DNA of 64,000 nucleotides from Hydrogenibacillus schlegelii (GTDB lineage: Bacteria; Bacillota; Bacilli; Thermicanales; DSM-22653), in assembly GCF_001653195.1 (NCBI RefSeq), contig NZ_JXBB01000002.1, forward strand, positions 1-64,000. Reading direction: 5' to 3'. This document shows positions 52,739 through 62,046 of the stretch, in pieces (the stretch's first letter is position 1; each line of letters begins with the position of its first letter). The notes under the pieces are model-generated. The model was not told the origin of the DNA, did not search any database, and worked only from the letters and a program-made list of their open reading frames with translations. The position numbers were made by a program, and so were the translations under genes.

Positions 52739-53457
52739 GCCTGGGGCACCTCAAGCTTGTAGCCGACGCCCCAGACGGTGACGATCATGCGGGCCGCTTC
52801 GGGAGAGGCTTCCTTGAGCTTCTCCCGAAGGCGTTTGATGTGGGTGTCGACCGTCCGGAGGTCGCCGAAGTAGTCGTACTGCCAGACGTCTTTTAAGAGT
52901 TGCTCCCGGGTGAACACCCGGTCCGGCGACTGGGCGAGGTAGTAGAGGAGGTCGTACTCTTTCGGCCGAAGCTGCACTTCCTTGCCGTCGACGACGACCC
53001 GGTGGGCGGTGTGATCGATCGTGATGTGCGGCAGGATGATTTTTTCTTTTTGCTGCATCGATTCGAGATACGCCGTCGCCGACGCCCGTTTCAGGATCGC
53101 CCGGACCCGCATGACGACCTCCCGCGGGCTGAACGGCTTCGTCACGTAGTCGTCGGCGCCGGCCTCAAAGCCTTTGATCCGGCTCGATTCGTCGCCCTTC
53201 GCGGTGATCATGATGATCGGCGTCGCCTTCTTGTCCCGGAGGCGCTCGGCCACCTCAATCCCGTCCATTCCCGGGAGCATGAGATCGAGGAGGATGACGT
53301 CATAGTCGTGCTCGAGCGCCATCCGGAGGGCGTCGACGCCGTTGTCCGCCTCGTCGATATCGTACGGCTCCTGCATAAAATACATTTTCAGCAGTCTCCG
53401 GATGCGCTCTTCGTCGTCGACGATGAGGAGGCGGTACCGCTTTTCGTTCACGGACAA
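52735..53457 (-). CDS. resD: Response regulator ResD
   Basis: A 240-residue OmpR-family regulator with phospho-acceptor Asp58 (LLDLMLPGMDG), Lys in TKPFSPREV, and a winged-helix domain ending DTHIKRLREKLKEASPEA. ResD activates anaerobic and cytochrome genes in Bacillus. GTG/ATG choice follows AAAGGAG upstream. It lies 108 bases after resC. Confidence 0.92.
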
Positions 53458-53565
53458 ACTCCTTTCTCCGGACCCCGAGGCCTGTTGAGCCCCGGGATCC
53501 TTTTTTTTTTTCCTAATATCCAGGTTGGCTCGGACCCCGTCCCGGTTTTCGGGCTTCCTTCCGCC

Positions 53566-54786
53566 TCAGGCGTACGAATGCAGCCCGACGAGGACGAGGT
53601 TGATGACGACGAGGTTCGTCATGACGATGACGAAGCCGAGCACCGCCAGCCAGGCGGACTTTTTCCCGTGCCAGCCGACCGAAAGGCGAAGGTGGAGATA
53701 GGCGGCGTAAAAGAGCCAGGTGATGAACGCCCACGTCTCCTTCGGGTCCCAGCCCCACGGCCGGCCCCACGCCTCGGCGGCCCAGATCATGGCGAAGACG
53801 AGGGCGCCCAGCGTGAAGATCGGAAAACCGATGGCGATCGCCCGGTAGCTGATCTCATCGACGAGGTCGAGGTCGAGGTCGGCCCCCTGAAGCCACGCCT
53901 GGATCCGCTTCCCGAGCCGCTCCCGGGCCGCGAGGCGAAGGAGGCCGTAGAGGACGGTGCCGCCGAGGAGCGAGAGGACGAACGTGTTGAACTTCCGTCC
54001 GGCGTTGACCCCCCGCATCCACGCCGGCGTTTCGAAAAGCGGCTCCAGGCCGCCCGGCGTCACCTTTTCCGCCCCGTGGGGCTTGATGAGGGCCGGAAGC
54101 GTGTAGACGGTCGTTTCCTTCATGCCGGTGTCCGGCACGACCCGCTCGAAGACGACTTCATGGCCGGCGGCCCGGAAGGCAAACGTCATGACGATAAAGG
54201 CGACAAGGGAAAGGATCGCCCAGAGCACGGTTTCGACGAGCGCCGTCTCGAGGCTCCGGCGGTCCTGCCGGACGGCGACGAGGAGATACATGAGGCCGGC
54301 GGCAAAGCCGACGGCAAACGCTCCTTCCCCGAGGGCGGCGACCGTCACGTGAATGTAGAGCCAGTAGCTCTGAAGCGCCGGGATGAGAGGCGTCGCCTGG
54401 GTCGAAAAGACGGAGGCGTACGCGATGAGGACGACCGCCACCGGAACGGTAAAGAGGCCGAGAAGGGCGATCGGATACAGCCGGTAGACGACGAGAAAGG
54501 CGAGCACGACCGAGAAGGCGAGAAAACTCATGAACTCAAACATGTTGCTCGTCGGCGCGTGCCCGCTTCCGATCCACCGGAGGACGACGAAGGCGAGCTG
54601 AAACAGCCAGCCGACCAGGACGACGAGATACCCCCGCTCGCCGAACCGCCGGGCGTGCACGACGGGGCCGCCGGCGCCCCGCATCATCCGTCCGGTAATC
54701 GAGAAAAAGTAGAGGACCGTCCCGACGACGTAGAGCGCGAAGGCCACCAGGAGCGCGGCGCTCGCCATTTGAAGCATCGACGTCAT
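53566..54786 (-). CDS. resC: Cytochrome c assembly protein ResC/CcsA
   Basis: A 406-residue membrane protein with the tryptophan-rich heme-handling motif WGWDPKETWAFITWLFYAAY and flanking conserved histidines (SYWLYIHVTVAALGEGAF). With ResB it delivers and ligates heme to apocytochromes outside the membrane, as needed by TsdA. Overlaps the resB stop by four bases. Confidence 0.92.
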   Translation of the reverse strand: MTSMLQMASAALLVAFALYVVGTVLYFFSITGRMMRGAGGPVVHARRFGERGYLVVLVGWLFQLAFVVLRWIGSGHAPTSNMFEFMSFLAFSVVLAFLVVYRLYPIALLGLFTVPVAVVLIAYASVFSTQATPLIPALQSYWLYIHVTVAALGEGAFAVGFAAGLMYLLVAVRQDRRSLETALVETVLWAILSLVAFIVMTFAFRAAGHEVVFERVVPDTGMKETTVYTLPALIKPHGAEKVTPGGLEPLFETPAWMRGVNAGRKFNTFVLSLLGGTVLYGLLRLAARERLGKRIQAWLQGADLDLDLVDEISYRAIAIGFPIFTLGALVFAMIWAAEAWGRPWGWDPKETWAFITWLFYAAYLHLRLSVGWHGKKSAWLAVLGFVIVMTNLVVINLVLVGLHSYA

Positions 54787-56378
54787 CGCGTCTTCCTCCT
54801 TTGCTCGATCGCCGCCTCGTCGAGCGGAAGGCCCGCTTCCCGAAAGAGGCCGACGAGTTCTTTTTTGAGGCCGAACCAGTTTTTATTCGTATGGGCGGCG
54901 ACCAGGAGCGTCCCTCCTTCCCGCCGGATCCAGATCCGCCGGTGCTGGAAATAAAAGCCCATAAACAGCCCCAAAACGACGATCGCAGAGGCGGCGTAGA
55001 CGGCCGGAAGCCCCCGGTCGATCCGTACCGAAAGGCCGGAGCGGTTCCGAAGGTCGAAGCCGGCGAGCTTGTACTTAAAGCGCTTGTCGGGGAGGATCGT
55101 GTCGCTGTCGACGCCGGCGATGACCCAGTTCTTCTCCCCGGCTTCGACGCCGGGGCCCGTGATCTCGAGGATGAACGCCGGCCGGTTCGGCCGGGGCGAT
55201 TCGGAGTACGGCTCGCCCTTTTCGTTGATGCGAAGGTCCGGATAGTATTCGAGGACGCGCACCCGGTAGCCGCCGCCGGCGTCGACGACCTCCGGCGGGT
55301 CATAGAGGCTCAGGTGGATCTGGCCGACGCTCGCGTTTTTCTGTTTGTCCCAGACGTCGAGGACGAGGCCGTAGAGCTCCCCGACCTGCTCCCCCGACTG
55401 GTAGAGGTAAAGCCCCTCGTATTCGAACGGGTGGTTCACCCGCGTCGTGCCCCGGGCGACCTCGACCAGGCGATCGCCGTCTTTCCGGTAGAGCACGAGA
55501 TGCGTCGCGTACTCCTTGACGATGCCCGGCCGAAACGCCTTCGGGTCGGGAAAATCGGCTTCGGTGTAAAACGTGACGTCAAACCGCTCGTTTTTCACGT
55601 AATACGGCGTCCCGGGGACGGCCCGCGTCTCGCCGTCCCAGACCCAGACGTAGTCGTCGAGGTAAAAACCCGGGATGAGCCGGAGCATGAAGGCGAGAAT
55701 GAGGAGGATGAGGCCGACGTGGTTCACGTACGGTCCCCAGCGGCTGATGCGGCCTTTTTCCGCCAGGAGCGTCCCCTTGCCTTCGGTGAGTTGAAAACGG
55801 CGCCGGGCAAAAGCGGCCCGAAGGCGATCGACGGCGTCTTCCGGCGCCTCCACCGCGGCGAAGAGCCGCTGGCGGCGGAAGAAGCCGGGGTCGGTCGGTA
55901 AGCGCTTTTTTTTGAGCGCTTTATAAAGCGGCACCGCCCGGTCGATGCTGCAGACGACCAGAGAGATGCCGATCATGAGGAGAAGCGCGATGAACCACCA
56001 GGAGTAATACAGGTTGTGAAACCCGAGACGGTAGTAAATCTCGCCGATGAGGCCGTACGTCTGCGGGTAGAAAATCTCCGGCGGCAGCGACGATTGCTTG
56101 AACTGCTCTTGCGGCAGGATCGTCCCGATGATCGAGGCGATGAGGGCGATGACGATCATCCAGACGGCGACTTTGACCGAAGCGAAAAAGCGCCACAGGT
56201 GATCGACGATCGTCCGCGGCTTTTGCTGGGAACGGCGGGCCGCCCCCTCGTAGCGCATGTTGAGCAGTCCGTCGTCATCGTCGAGCGGCCGGCCGCACGC
56301 TTCGCAAATGAGCGTTCCGGGCGGGTTGACGTGCCCGCAGGGGCACTTCACCCCGTCCAGTCCGCGCCGCTCCGTCAA
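54783..56378 (-). CDS. resB: Cytochrome c assembly protein ResB
   Basis: 531 residues from TTG 56378, chosen because GAGGGG lies 5-6 bases upstream; ATG 56438 is in frame but has no ribosome binding site and would translate a tandem DNA repeat. An N-terminal zinc ribbon (CPCG ... CEACG) precedes the first helix, as in Bacillus ResB. ResB then has four membrane helices and a large outer domain. It works with ResC in System II cytochrome c biogenesis. First res gene here; resA is absent. Confidence 0.88.
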   Translation of the reverse strand: MTERRGLDGVKCPCGHVNPPGTLICEACGRPLDDDDGLLNMRYEGAARRSQQKPRTIVDHLWRFFASVKVAVWMIVIALIASIIGTILPQEQFKQSSLPPEIFYPQTYGLIGEIYYRLGFHNLYYSWWFIALLLMIGISLVVCSIDRAVPLYKALKKKRLPTDPGFFRRQRLFAAVEAPEDAVDRLRAAFARRRFQLTEGKGTLLAEKGRISRWGPYVNHVGLILLILAFMLRLIPGFYLDDYVWVWDGETRAVPGTPYYVKNERFDVTFYTEADFPDPKAFRPGIVKEYATHLVLYRKDGDRLVEVARGTTRVNHPFEYEGLYLYQSGEQVGELYGLVLDVWDKQKNASVGQIHLSLYDPPEVVDAGGGYRVRVLEYYPDLRINEKGEPYSESPRPNRPAFILEITGPGVEAGEKNWVIAGVDSDTILPDKRFKYKLAGFDLRNRSGLSVRIDRGLPAVYAASAIVVLGLFMGFYFQHRRIWIRREGGTLLVAAHTNKNWFGLKKELVGLFREAGLPLDEAAIEQRRKTR

Positions 56379-56389
56379 CGGGATCCCCT

Positions 56390-56438
56390 CGCTTGTGACA
56401 TTGAGTTGCATGCGATCGCTTGTGACATTGAGTTTCAT
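56390..56438 (-). repeat. 27-base-period direct repeat at the resB 5' end
   Basis: A 22-base unit occurs at 56390-56411 and 56417-56438 with one mismatch, each containing CTTGTGACATTGAG (plus strand). GCGATCGC joins them. It lies just downstream of the resB promoter and could be an operator (TTGTGA half-sites resemble Rex/Fnr-type sites) or a slippage duplication. Confidence 0.7.
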
Positions 56439-56460
56439 CCAAATGTCGGCGTCTGTTCAT

Positions 56461-56469
56461 ATTTTAACA
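56461..56469 (-). promoter_or_regulatory. Extended -10 promoter of resB
   Basis: TGTTAAAAT on the minus strand. Transcription would start near 56454, so the direct repeats fall in the leader. Confidence 0.5.
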
Positions 56470-56608
56470 TACCCCACGCGGCAGCGGGATCGATCGGCGG
56501 GGCGGGATGTGACGAAACGTTGAACGGTCCGGGCGGCACGGTGAACTCGGCAAACTTCCTTGAGCGGTGCCGGGCGGCGTTTCCCCGCTTCACGCCCCCT
56601 TGGCCGGC

Positions 56609-57328
56609 TCAGCCGTCCATCTCCGGAAGGCCGACGAGGCGTCGGAGCCGGCGGACTTCTGCCGGTTCGAGATGCCGCCACCGCCCAGGCGCCAGTCCCG
56701 CCAGCGTGAGAAAGGCGAAGCGGACGCGGATGAGGTGAACGACCGGGTGGCCGAGGGCGTCCAGCATGCGGCGGACGATGTGCCGCCGCCCTTCGGTGAG
56801 GACGAGGCGCACCTTCCGCTCGCCGAGGCGGACGGCCCGAAGGGCCCGGGCCGGGCCGTCGTCGAGCGAGACGCCGGTGACGAGGCGATCCCCAATGTCC
56901 GGCGGCAGGGGCGTCCGGGTCGTGGCGATGTATTCTTTTTCCACCCCGTAGCGGGGATGCAGGAGGCGGACCGTGAGATCCCCGTCGTTCGTCATGAGGA
57001 GCGCCCCTTCGGTCATAAAATCGAGCCGGCCGACGGGGTAGATCCGTTCCCGGACGTCCCGAACGAGGTCCCGGACCGTCGGTCGCCCGCCCGGATCGTA
57101 GAGCGTCGTCATCGTCCGGGGCGGCTTGTACAAAAGGACGTAGCGACGGGGCGAAAATTGAATTTGCCGCCCGTCGACCTCGATCACGTCCCGTTTTGGA
57201 TCGGCCCGCATGCCGAGGACGGCAACGGCGCCGTTGACCCGGACGCGGCCGGCGGCAATCCATGCTTCCGCCTTGCGCCGGGACGTGAGGCCGGCAGCGG
57301 CCAGGATTTTTTGCAGCTTCTGTTCCAC
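56609..57328 (-). CDS. rluB: 23S rRNA pseudouridine synthase RluB
   Basis: A 239-residue protein with an S4 RNA-binding domain (LQKILAAAGLTSRRKAEAWI) and the pseudouridine synthase domain with catalytic Asp in PVGRLDFMTEGALL. GTG 57328 is favoured since GGAGGG lies 7 bases upstream; ATGs at 57349-57355 are alternatives. It keeps the Bacillus position between spmB and the res genes. Confidence 0.9.
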   Translation of the reverse strand: MEQKLQKILAAAGLTSRRKAEAWIAAGRVRVNGAVAVLGMRADPKRDVIEVDGRQIQFSPRRYVLLYKPPRTMTTLYDPGGRPTVRDLVRDVRERIYPVGRLDFMTEGALLMTNDGDLTVRLLHPRYGVEKEYIATTRTPLPPDIGDRLVTGVSLDDGPARALRAVRLGERKVRLVLTEGRRHIVRRMLDALGHPVVHLIRVRFAFLTLAGLAPGRWRHLEPAEVRRLRRLVGLPEMDG

Positions 57329-57387
57329 GGGCGTTCCCTCCAACGCCATCATCATACGGCATTTTTCCCCACCGGCCAACCGATCCA

Positions 57388-57458
57388 TAAAAAAAAACCG
57401 GTCCTCGGGACGCCGGATCGCGCCGAGCGGCACCCGGGGCCGACGATGAGGACCGGCG
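57388..57458 (-). terminator. Terminator after spmB
   Basis: GCCGGTCCTC and GAGGACCGG bracket a long GC-rich loop and are followed by eight Ts on the minus strand. Confidence 0.65.
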
Positions 57459-57515
57459 CATCTTTCCTTTCGACCGGTCGACGACGAGCGACCGCACGCC
57501 GGGCGGGCGCCCCGC

Positions 57516-58058
57516 CTAGGGCGCCGGCCCGAAAAACAGGCGATGCACCCAGAGCGCCGCCGCAAGCCCGGTCAGATCGGCGATCAGGCCGACCCACAGA
57601 GCGTAACGAAAACGCCGGATGCCGGCGGCGCCGAAGTAGACGGCGAGAATGTAAAGGGTCGTGTCGGTCGATCCCTGCATGATCGAGGCGAGGCGGCCGA
57701 GCCACGAGTCGGGTCCGTGGTCGGCGAAAAGCTTGAGCATCACCGCCGACGAGGCGGCGCCGGACAGCGGCCTGAGGAAGGCAAGGGGCACGACCTCCGG
57801 CGGCACGCCGACGGCGGAAAAAAACGGGGCACCGGCCTGGATCAGCGCCAGGAGCAGGCCGGATGCCTGAAGCATGTGCACGGCGACGAGCATGCCGATG
57901 AGGTGCGGCACGATGTCGACGGTCGTCACGAGCCCTTCCCGGGCGCCGTCGATGAACGTCTCGTAGATCGGAAGACGCCGGATCAAGCCGACGGCGAGGA
58001 CGGCGGCGATCAGCGCCGGGATGAGCCCTTCGGACAGGCGGAGGAGCGCCTCGAACAC
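57516..58058 (-). CDS. spmB: Spore maturation protein B
   Basis: A 180-residue membrane protein of the nucleoside-recognition (Gate) family. FLRPLSGAASSAVM and GSTDTTLYILAVYFGAAG are SpmB landmarks. With SpmA it is needed for full spore-core dehydration. GTG start; directly follows spmA. Confidence 0.92.
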   Translation of the reverse strand: MFEALLRLSEGLIPALIAAVLAVGLIRRLPIYETFIDGAREGLVTTVDIVPHLIGMLVAVHMLQASGLLLALIQAGAPFFSAVGVPPEVVPLAFLRPLSGAASSAVMLKLFADHGPDSWLGRLASIMQGSTDTTLYILAVYFGAAGIRRFRYALWVGLIADLTGLAAALWVHRLFFGPAP

Positions 58059-58061
58059 CCG

Positions 58062-58661
58062 TCACCCCTCCCCGTCCGGACCGTCTCCGGCCCGGCGCTG
58101 AAACAGGCGGTCGACGAGGAGGGCGACGACGGTCCCGACGGTCGATGCAATGAGCGCGGGCACGATGATCTCCGCCGGCCGGGCGCTTCCGTACGCCGCC
58201 CGGTAACCGATGACCGTCGACGGGACGAGGGTGATCGACGCCGTGTTCAAGGCCAGGAGCGTGATCATCGGCCGGCTCGCCGTCCCCGGCCGGGGATTCA
58301 GCTTGGCGAGCTCCTTCATCGCCTTGATGCCCATCGGCGTCGCGGCATTCCCGAGGCCGAAGAAATTGGCGCTCAGGTTCGAAAGAATGAACCCCTCCGC
58401 CGGGTGACCTTTGGGCACGTCGGGAAAAAGGAGCCGGAGGAGCGGAGAAAGGAGGCGGGCCAGACCCCAAAGAAGCCCCGCCGCTTCGGCGATCTTCAGA
58501 ATGCCGAGCCAGAAGGTCATGAAGGCGAGGAGGAGGAGCGCCACCTGCACCGCCTGTTTGGCGCCGTCGAAGACGGCGGCGCTCACCGGCCCGACACGGC
58601 CGGTAAGAAGCGCGAACAGGACGCTGGCGACGATCATCCCGCCCCAGATCCGGTGCACCAT
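58062..58661 (-). CDS. spmA: Spore maturation protein A
   Basis: A 199-residue membrane protein with the family segments NLSANFFGLGNAATPMGIKAM and LNTASITLVPSTVIGYR. Partner of SpmB. ATG 58661 overlaps the dac gene end by 28 bases; longer in-frame readings run through the dac gene and are rejected. Confidence 0.92.
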   Translation of the reverse strand: MVHRIWGGMIVASVLFALLTGRVGPVSAAVFDGAKQAVQVALLLLAFMTFWLGILKIAEAAGLLWGLARLLSPLLRLLFPDVPKGHPAEGFILSNLSANFFGLGNAATPMGIKAMKELAKLNPRPGTASRPMITLLALNTASITLVPSTVIGYRAAYGSARPAEIIVPALIASTVGTVVALLVDRLFQRRAGDGPDGEG

Positions 58662-60253
58662 GCGCTTTCCCCCTCTCTCCCGTAAAACGGCGCCGCGATC
58701 CGGCGAAGAAACAGGCGCGTCGGATCCGCCGGGCCCCCCTTCGTCGACGGAAGCCGGTCGGCGCCGCTTTCCGTCGGGGGCGAGGCGACGGAAGCGGCCT
58801 CTTTCGGCGCCGAACCGGACGGGGGCTCCGGGAGCCGGACGGCGGCGCTTTCGTCCCGCTCGGCCCCGGCGGCTTCCGAACGGGCGACTCGCTCGAGGGG
58901 AATGCGGGCGATCTCTTCCCCGTTCAGCCGGATCACGAGGACGGCGCCCGCCGCCGCCGGCCCGCGGTCGACCGTCTCGATCGCCGAAGTCACCCGGGGG
59001 AGCTCTTCCGTCCGCAGGGGATAGACGAACCGGCGGCGGGGATAGAGGACCGCCGCTTTCCCGTCGGCTTTCAGAAAAAACGGCATCTCCGGATGAACGA
59101 GTTCCACCTGCTGGAATGCCGTAAAGCCGTAATCGAGCAGCCGCATCGCGTCGTTCCAATCGTCGCCGTCGTTCAACACGACGGCGGCGAGCGTTCGGCC
59201 GGACCGCGTCGCCGAAGCGGCGAGCGACCGGCCGGACGCCTGGGTGTAGCCGGTTTTGATGCCGTCGGCCCCGGCGTAGAGGCGAAGGAGTTTGTTCTTG
59301 TTGATCCAGAGCCGGTTCCACTCGGCGTCGGGAAGCGGTGCCGTCCAGCGGACGGTGGAGACGATTTCGCGGAAGATCGGGTTTTTCAGCGCATAGGCCG
59401 AAAGGACGGCAAGATCGTGGGCCGAGCTGTAATGCTCCGGCGCATCGAGGCCGTGCGGGTTTTCAAAATGCGTCTCCTGGAGGCCGAGCCAGGCGGCTTT
59501 TTCGTTCATGAGGGCGACGAACCCTTCCACCGAGCCGCCGATGTGCTCGGCGATCGCCACGGCGGCGTCGTTCCCTGACCGGAGCATGAGGCCGTAGAGG
59601 AGGTCCCGGAGCGTCATCCGCTCCCCCTGCCGGAGGTAGATCGACGACCCTTCCACGCCGACGGCCCGGGGGGAGACGGTGACGACGTCGTCCAACCGGC
59701 CGAGCTCGATGGCCAGGATGGCCGTCATGATCTTCGTCAGGCTCGCGATCTTCCGCCGTTCATGGGCATTTTTTTCATAAAGGAGGCGGCCGCTTTCGAC
59801 GTCGATGAGGGCGGCCGAAGCGGCGGACACCGCCGGCGGTCGGGCGGCCGAAACGGACGCCTCGGCGGACGGGGCTTCGGCCGGGCGTCCTCCGGCCGAT
59901 GCGACGGGCTCTCCGTCGTCGCCGTCAGCCGGCCGTTCTCCGGCCGTTTCACCGGGTCCCCCGTCGGCCGGCTTTTTACCGGTCGGGCCACCGGACGCTC
60001 CACGGCCGCCGGCGGCCGAAAATTCCCGTGCCGGGACGGGGTCCAACCGGGGCTCGGCGTGCCCCGTCTCCCCGGCCGCCGCTTTCTCTCCCGACTTCGT
60101 CCCCGCCGCCCAAGCGGCCGGCAGTCGAGGGGCGCCCGCCGGCAAACCGTCCGGTGCGGACGGGCCGACCGCGAAGACGCCGCCCCACCCGAGGACGGCG
60201 AACCCACCGACGGCGAGGAGGCGCCGGAGCGTCCTGTCCCGATGTTTCGGCAT
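58634..60253 (-). CDS. dacB: D-alanyl-D-alanine carboxypeptidase (DacB/DacF type)
   Basis: A 539-residue exported penicillin-binding protein. Active-site motifs are SLTK (nucleophile Ser), SGN, and KTG in GIKTGYTQASGRS. A Gly/Ala/Pro-rich insert of about 90 residues lies between the signal peptide and the catalytic domain, longer than in usual relatives, and the C-terminus is also extended. It trims peptide side chains, in this context of the spore cortex. Upstream of spmA as in Bacillus. Confidence 0.9.
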   Translation of the reverse strand: MPKHRDRTLRRLLAVGGFAVLGWGGVFAVGPSAPDGLPAGAPRLPAAWAAGTKSGEKAAAGETGHAEPRLDPVPAREFSAAGGRGASGGPTGKKPADGGPGETAGERPADGDDGEPVASAGGRPAEAPSAEASVSAARPPAVSAASAALIDVESGRLLYEKNAHERRKIASLTKIMTAILAIELGRLDDVVTVSPRAVGVEGSSIYLRQGERMTLRDLLYGLMLRSGNDAAVAIAEHIGGSVEGFVALMNEKAAWLGLQETHFENPHGLDAPEHYSSAHDLAVLSAYALKNPIFREIVSTVRWTAPLPDAEWNRLWINKNKLLRLYAGADGIKTGYTQASGRSLAASATRSGRTLAAVVLNDGDDWNDAMRLLDYGFTAFQQVELVHPEMPFFLKADGKAAVLYPRRRFVYPLRTEELPRVTSAIETVDRGPAAAGAVLVIRLNGEEIARIPLERVARSEAAGAERDESAAVRLPEPPSGSAPKEAASVASPPTESGADRLPSTKGGPADPTRLFLRRIAAPFYGREGESAWCTGSGAG

Positions 60254-60323
60254 CCTCCGCTCAGCTCCTCGTCCCAGGCTGGTACCACTGTATGCCCGGA
60301 CGGGCCGGATATGACGCCGACGG

Positions 60324-60878
60324 CTAATCTTCCGGGAGCGGCGGCAGGTCGTCGAGCGAGGTCAAGCCAAATTGCTGCAAAAAACGGACGGTCGTTCCGT
60401 AGACGATCGGCCGGCCGGCGACCTCAAGCCGGCCCCGTTCTTCGATCAGCCCTTTTTCGAGCAGGGTCCGGATCGCCTGCTCGCTCCGGACGCCCCGGAT
60501 CTCCTCGATCTCCGCCCGGGTGATCGGCTGGCGATAGGCGATGATCGCCAGCGTCTCGAGGGCGGAGGAAGAAAGCGTCCCGGCCTTCCGGCCGATCGCA
60601 AGCCGGAGGAGGTACCGTTCGAGCTCCGGCCGCGTCGCGAGGAGATAGACCGATCCGCTCCGGACGAGGGTGAGCCCCCGCCCCGGTCGGGCGTACAATT
60701 CCTCAAGCCGCCGCAGGACCCCCTCGACCGTTCGTCGGGAGACGCCCAGCGCTTCTCCGAGGCGCTCGACGGTCAGCCCTTCGTCGCCGGCGACAAAGAG
60801 AAGCGCTTCGGCGGCGGCGAGAAGTTCGTCCAGGGGTTCCTCCGGTCGAGAAAGATCCGGCCGCTGGGGCTCCTCCAT
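60324..60878 (-). CDS. scpB: Segregation and condensation protein B
   Basis: A 184-residue protein with two winged-helix domains and ALETLAIIAYRQPITRAEIE, the ScpB signature. It is a subunit of the SMC-ScpAB condensin. AAGGAGGGG precedes the start at 60878. Confidence 0.93.
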   Translation of the reverse strand: MEEPQRPDLSRPEEPLDELLAAAEALLFVAGDEGLTVERLGEALGVSRRTVEGVLRRLEELYARPGRGLTLVRSGSVYLLATRPELERYLLRLAIGRKAGTLSSSALETLAIIAYRQPITRAEIEEIRGVRSEQAIRTLLEKGLIEERGRLEVAGRPIVYGTTVRFLQQFGLTSLDDLPPLPED

Positions 60879-61063
60879 GGATCGTCCCCTCCTTCGTGAA
60901 GCGCTCACCGCTTGGTACGGTCAACGGGGACAGAGGCATCCGCGTCCGGCCCGTCCGCGCCCTCGTCTCAAGACGTCAGCACGACGTGGCGCCCCGTCAT
61001 CCGCGGCCGTTTTGCGCGTTCCGACCTCCATATGAGAGGAAGGGTTCGTCGACTTGCGAAAGG

Positions 61064-61870
61064 TCATCCATCCGCCGAAGACGCGCGACCGCCCGGGGCG
61101 GAGGCTCCGGCTCCCGTTCCCGACGGCGGTTCCGGGACGAGGAGCGGCGGTGCAAAGGGTCGCTCCTGCAGCACGCGGAGGCGCTGCTCCCGGACGAGCT
61201 CCAGGACGGCGAGGAAAAGGGCGATCGCCCGATCCCGGGGGTCCACATCGACCGGACCCGACCGGACGAGTTCCCAGAACGAAACCGGTTCCGTTCGCCC
61301 GGCCAGGGCGCGGACGACCGCCTCCCGGGCAGCCTCGACCGTCAGGCGTTCCCGGACGACGACCGCCACCGTCGCCGCCGCCTCTCGCCTTCGGATCGCC
61401 GTCTGATAGGCAATGACGAGGGCCAGGATCGAGACGTCGAGGGGAAGCTCGCCGGGCCGGTCGTAGGGCGCAAGATCGGCCGGCGGCCGGGTGTAGAGGG
61501 CGCCGGCGTTCTCCCGCTCCCGAAGACGCTCCGCCGCCGCTTTAAATCGCCGGTACTCGATCAGGCGCCGGATGAGCTCGGCCCGGGGATCGAGGGCTTC
61601 TTCCCACAGGCGCAGCGTCTCTTCGGCCGGGTCTTCCTTCCGGGGAAGAAGCGCCCGGCTCTTTAAGGCGAGGAGCGTCGCCGCCATGACGAGAAATTCG
61701 CTGGCCGGCTCGAGCTTTTTTTCCTCTTGCATTTCGGCCAGATACGCGAGATAATCATCGGTGATTCGGGCGATTTCGATATTCGTGATGTCCATCTCCG
61801 CCCGCCGGATGAGATGCAAGAGGAGATCCAGCGGACCTTCGAAGGCGTCGAGTTTGACGGTGTAGGCCAT
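61064..61870 (-). CDS. scpA: Segregation and condensation protein A (kleisin)
   Basis: A 268-residue kleisin. The N-terminus has FEGPLDLLLHLIRRAEMDI and ITDDYLAYL, which bind the SMC neck, and the C-terminal winged helix closes the ring. A 185-base gap before scpB holds no gene. The start at 61870 follows AAGGAGAGG. Confidence 0.93.
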   Translation of the reverse strand: MAYTVKLDAFEGPLDLLLHLIRRAEMDITNIEIARITDDYLAYLAEMQEEKKLEPASEFLVMAATLLALKSRALLPRKEDPAEETLRLWEEALDPRAELIRRLIEYRRFKAAAERLRERENAGALYTRPPADLAPYDRPGELPLDVSILALVIAYQTAIRRREAAATVAVVVRERLTVEAAREAVVRALAGRTEPVSFWELVRSGPVDVDPRDRAIALFLAVLELVREQRLRVLQERPFAPPLLVPEPPSGTGAGASAPGGRASSADG

Positions 61871-62046
61871 GCCTCTCCTTACCGCGGGACGCCAAAGGCG
61901 GGATAGGTTCATCTTAGCATATCGGACGCCCGCGAGCATCGGCAAAGCGGCCGCACCGGAATCCGAACAGTCCAAAGATCGACACGATCCTCTTGAGGAT
62001 GAGGACGAAGCCGATTGGCAAAAACAGCGCCGGGGAGGTGGCGACG

